64,000 nt of DNA. Source: Photobacterium sanctipauli. Its GTDB lineage: Bacteria > Pseudomonadota > Gammaproteobacteria > Enterobacterales > Vibrionaceae. The stretch is taken from contig NZ_PYMA01000011.1 in NCBI RefSeq assembly GCF_003026495.1, positions 62,001 to 126,000 of the forward strand, given 5' to 3'. Every line of letters begins with the position of its first letter. The stretch's first letter is position 1. The notes beneath the pieces are model-generated. The model ran no database searches. It saw nothing but the letters and a program-made list of their open reading frames with translations, and was not told the DNA's origin. This document shows, one piece after another, positions 62,761 to 64,000 of the stretch. Both the position numbers and the translations under genes were made by a program.

Positions 62761-64000
62761 ATGACTGAATCTTTTGCTCTACTATTTGAAGAGTCTCTAA
62801 ACGAACTAGAAACACGTCCAGGTGCAATCGTTAAAGGTACTGTTGTAGCTATCGAAAACGGTTATGTACTAGTTGACGCAGGCCTTAAGTCTGAGTCTTC
62901 TATCCCTGCTGATGAGTTCAAGAACGCTGCTGGCGAAATCGAAATCGAAATCGGCGCAGAAGTTGACGTTGCTCTAGACGCAGTTGAAGATGGCTTTGGT
63001 GAGACTAAACTTTCTCGTGAGAAAGCTAAGCGCCACGAAGCTTGGATCCAGCTTGAGAAAGCTTACGAAGACGCTGAAACTGTTGTTGGTATCATCAACG
63101 GTAAAGTTAAAGGCGGCTTCACAGTTGAACTTAACGGCATCCGTGCGTTCCTACCAGGTTCTCTAGTAGACGTGCGTCCAGTTCGTGACACTGCTCACCT
63201 AGAAAACAAAGAGCTAGAGTTCAAAGTAATCAAGCTAGACCAGAAGCGTAACAACGTAGTTGTTTCTCGTCGCGCAGTTATCGAATCTGAAAACAGCGTT
63301 GAGCGTGATGAACTTCTTGCTTCTCTACAGGAAGGCATGGAAGTTAAAGGTATCGTTAAGAACCTTACTGACTACGGTGCGTTCGTTGACCTTGGTGGTG
63401 TTGACGGTCTTCTACACATCACTGACATGGCTTGGAAACGCGTTAAGCACCCATCTGAGATCGTTAATGTTGGTGACGAAATCAACGTTAAAGTTCTTAA
63501 GTTCGACCGTGAGCGTACTCGCGTATCACTAGGTCTTAAGCAGCTAGGCGAAGATCCATGGGTAGCAATCGCTAAGCGTTACCCAGAAGGTACTAAGCTT
63601 TCTGGCCGCGTAACTAACCTAACTGACTACGGCTGCTTCGTTGAAATCGAAGAAGGCGTTGAAGGTCTTGTACACGTTTCTGAGATGGATTGGACTAACA
63701 AGAACATCCACCCATCTAAAGTTGTTAACGTGGGCGACGAAGTTGAAGTTATGGTTCTTGATATCGACGAAGAGCGTCGTCGTATCAGCCTAGGTCTTAA
63801 GCAGTGTAAAGCTAACCCATGGCAGTCATTCGCAGAAATGCAAGCTAAGGGCGATCGCGTAACTGGTAAGATCAAGTCTATCACTGACTTCGGTATCTTC
63901 ATCGGTCTTGAAGGCGGCATCGACGGTCTAGTTCACCTATCTGACATTTCTTGGAATGTTGCAGGTGAAGACGCAGTTCGTGACTTCAAGAAAGGCGACG
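62761..64000 (+). CDS. rpsA: 30S ribosomal protein S1 (3' end outside window)
   Basis: RNA-binding ribosomal protein that recruits mRNA to the 30S subunit. I translated from ATG 62761 ([19 protein letters not shown]), in frame without a stop to the window edge, 413 codons visible. At least four S1 (OB-fold) repeats can be counted: [20 protein letters not shown], ..[19 protein letters not shown], ..[17 protein letters not shown], ..[17 protein letters not shown], and the beginning of [18 protein letters not shown]. Only GAAG precedes the ATG, as expected for rpsA, whose leader is known to lack a strong Shine-Dalgarno and to be repressed by S1 itself. Confidence 0.97.
   Translation, partial: MTESFALLFEESLNELETRPGAIVKGTVVAIENGYVLVDAGLKSESSIPADEFKNAAGEIEIEIGAEVDVALDAVEDGFGETKLSREKAKRHEAWIQLEKAYEDAETVVGIINGKVKGGFTVELNGIRAFLPGSLVDVRPVRDTAHLENKELEFKVIKLDQKRNNVVVSRRAVIESENSVERDELLASLQEGMEVKGIVKNLTDYGAFVDLGGVDGLLHITDMAWKRVKHPSEIVNVGDEINVKVLKFDRERTRVSLGLKQLGEDPWVAIAKRYPEGTKLSGRVTNLTDYGCFVEIEEGVEGLVHVSEMDWTNKNIHPSKVVNVGDEVEVMVLDIDEERRRISLGLKQCKANPWQSFAEMQAKGDRVTGKIKSITDFGIFIGLEGGIDGLVHLSDISWNVAGEDAVRDFKKGD

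Overview
The window is a contiguous stretch of chromosome from a gammaproteobacterium of the Vibrionaceae type; Photobacterium, Grimontia or Enterovibrio are plausible, but the sequence alone does not fix the genus. Evidence: close relatives of E. coli YciO, RluB, YciK, SohB, YciN, TopA, CysB, NrdAB-YfaE, UbiG, GyrA, SerC, AroA, Cmk and S1; a separate trpG with fused trpCF; a Tad/Flp locus; and a Vibrionaceae-style palindromic mini-element. I saw no rRNA, tRNA, CRISPR array, prophage or intact insertion sequence. Coding density is high and almost all genes are intact.

Layout. 1-5780 (minus): head of a Tad (tight adherence) locus, flp-tadV-rcpC-rcpA-rcpB-tadZ-tadA, running off the left edge. 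6230-15160: cardiolipin synthase, a Na+-coupled NSS transporter, an RluA-family pseudouridine synthase, a small basic ORF, an RNA methyltransferase, a pilotin-like lipoprotein, yciI, yciA, yciB and a dicarboxylate/amino acid symporter. 15491-23440 (minus): a seven-gene trp operon, DAHP synthase-trpE-trpG-trpD-trpCF-trpB-trpA, preceded by a trpL leader peptide with three consecutive Trp codons, an attenuator and a promoter/TrpR operator very like that of E. coli; rnm (trpH) is divergent from it. 24363-32239: yciO, rluB, yciK, sohB, a DUF805 protein, yciN, topA. 32309-36596: miaE and a quaternary-amine ABC importer. 36675-46261: a membrane coiled-coil protein, cysB, a methyltransferase with a TauE/SafE permease, a GGDEF-EAL protein, a TyrP-like transporter with a consensus TyrR box, and a CinA-like protein. 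46304-55489: yfaE-nrdB-nrdA, a HAD phosphatase, ubiG, a hidden 49-aa membrane protein and gyrA. 55713-64000: serC, a MITE-like element, a two-component system divergent from a DUF5666-type lipoprotein, aroA, cmk and the start of rpsA.

A theme of the window is aromatic amino acid metabolism: DAHP synthase and aroA feed chorismate, the trp operon uses it, and tyrP plus possibly the NSS transporter carry TyrR-type boxes. Placing a type I-beta DAHP synthase as first gene of the trp operon puts entry to the shikimate pathway under TrpR and attenuation control.

I found no strong candidate for a wholly new multi-gene system. The most interesting leads are small: the 49-aa membrane protein upstream of gyrA, the strong dyad over the promoter of a highly basic 68-aa ORF, the two-component/lipoprotein divergon with CTTCACG repeats, the MITE-like element, an orphan terminator that may end a small RNA, and a Trp-rich mini-ORF beyond the trp operon. 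All are inferred from sequence inspection only.
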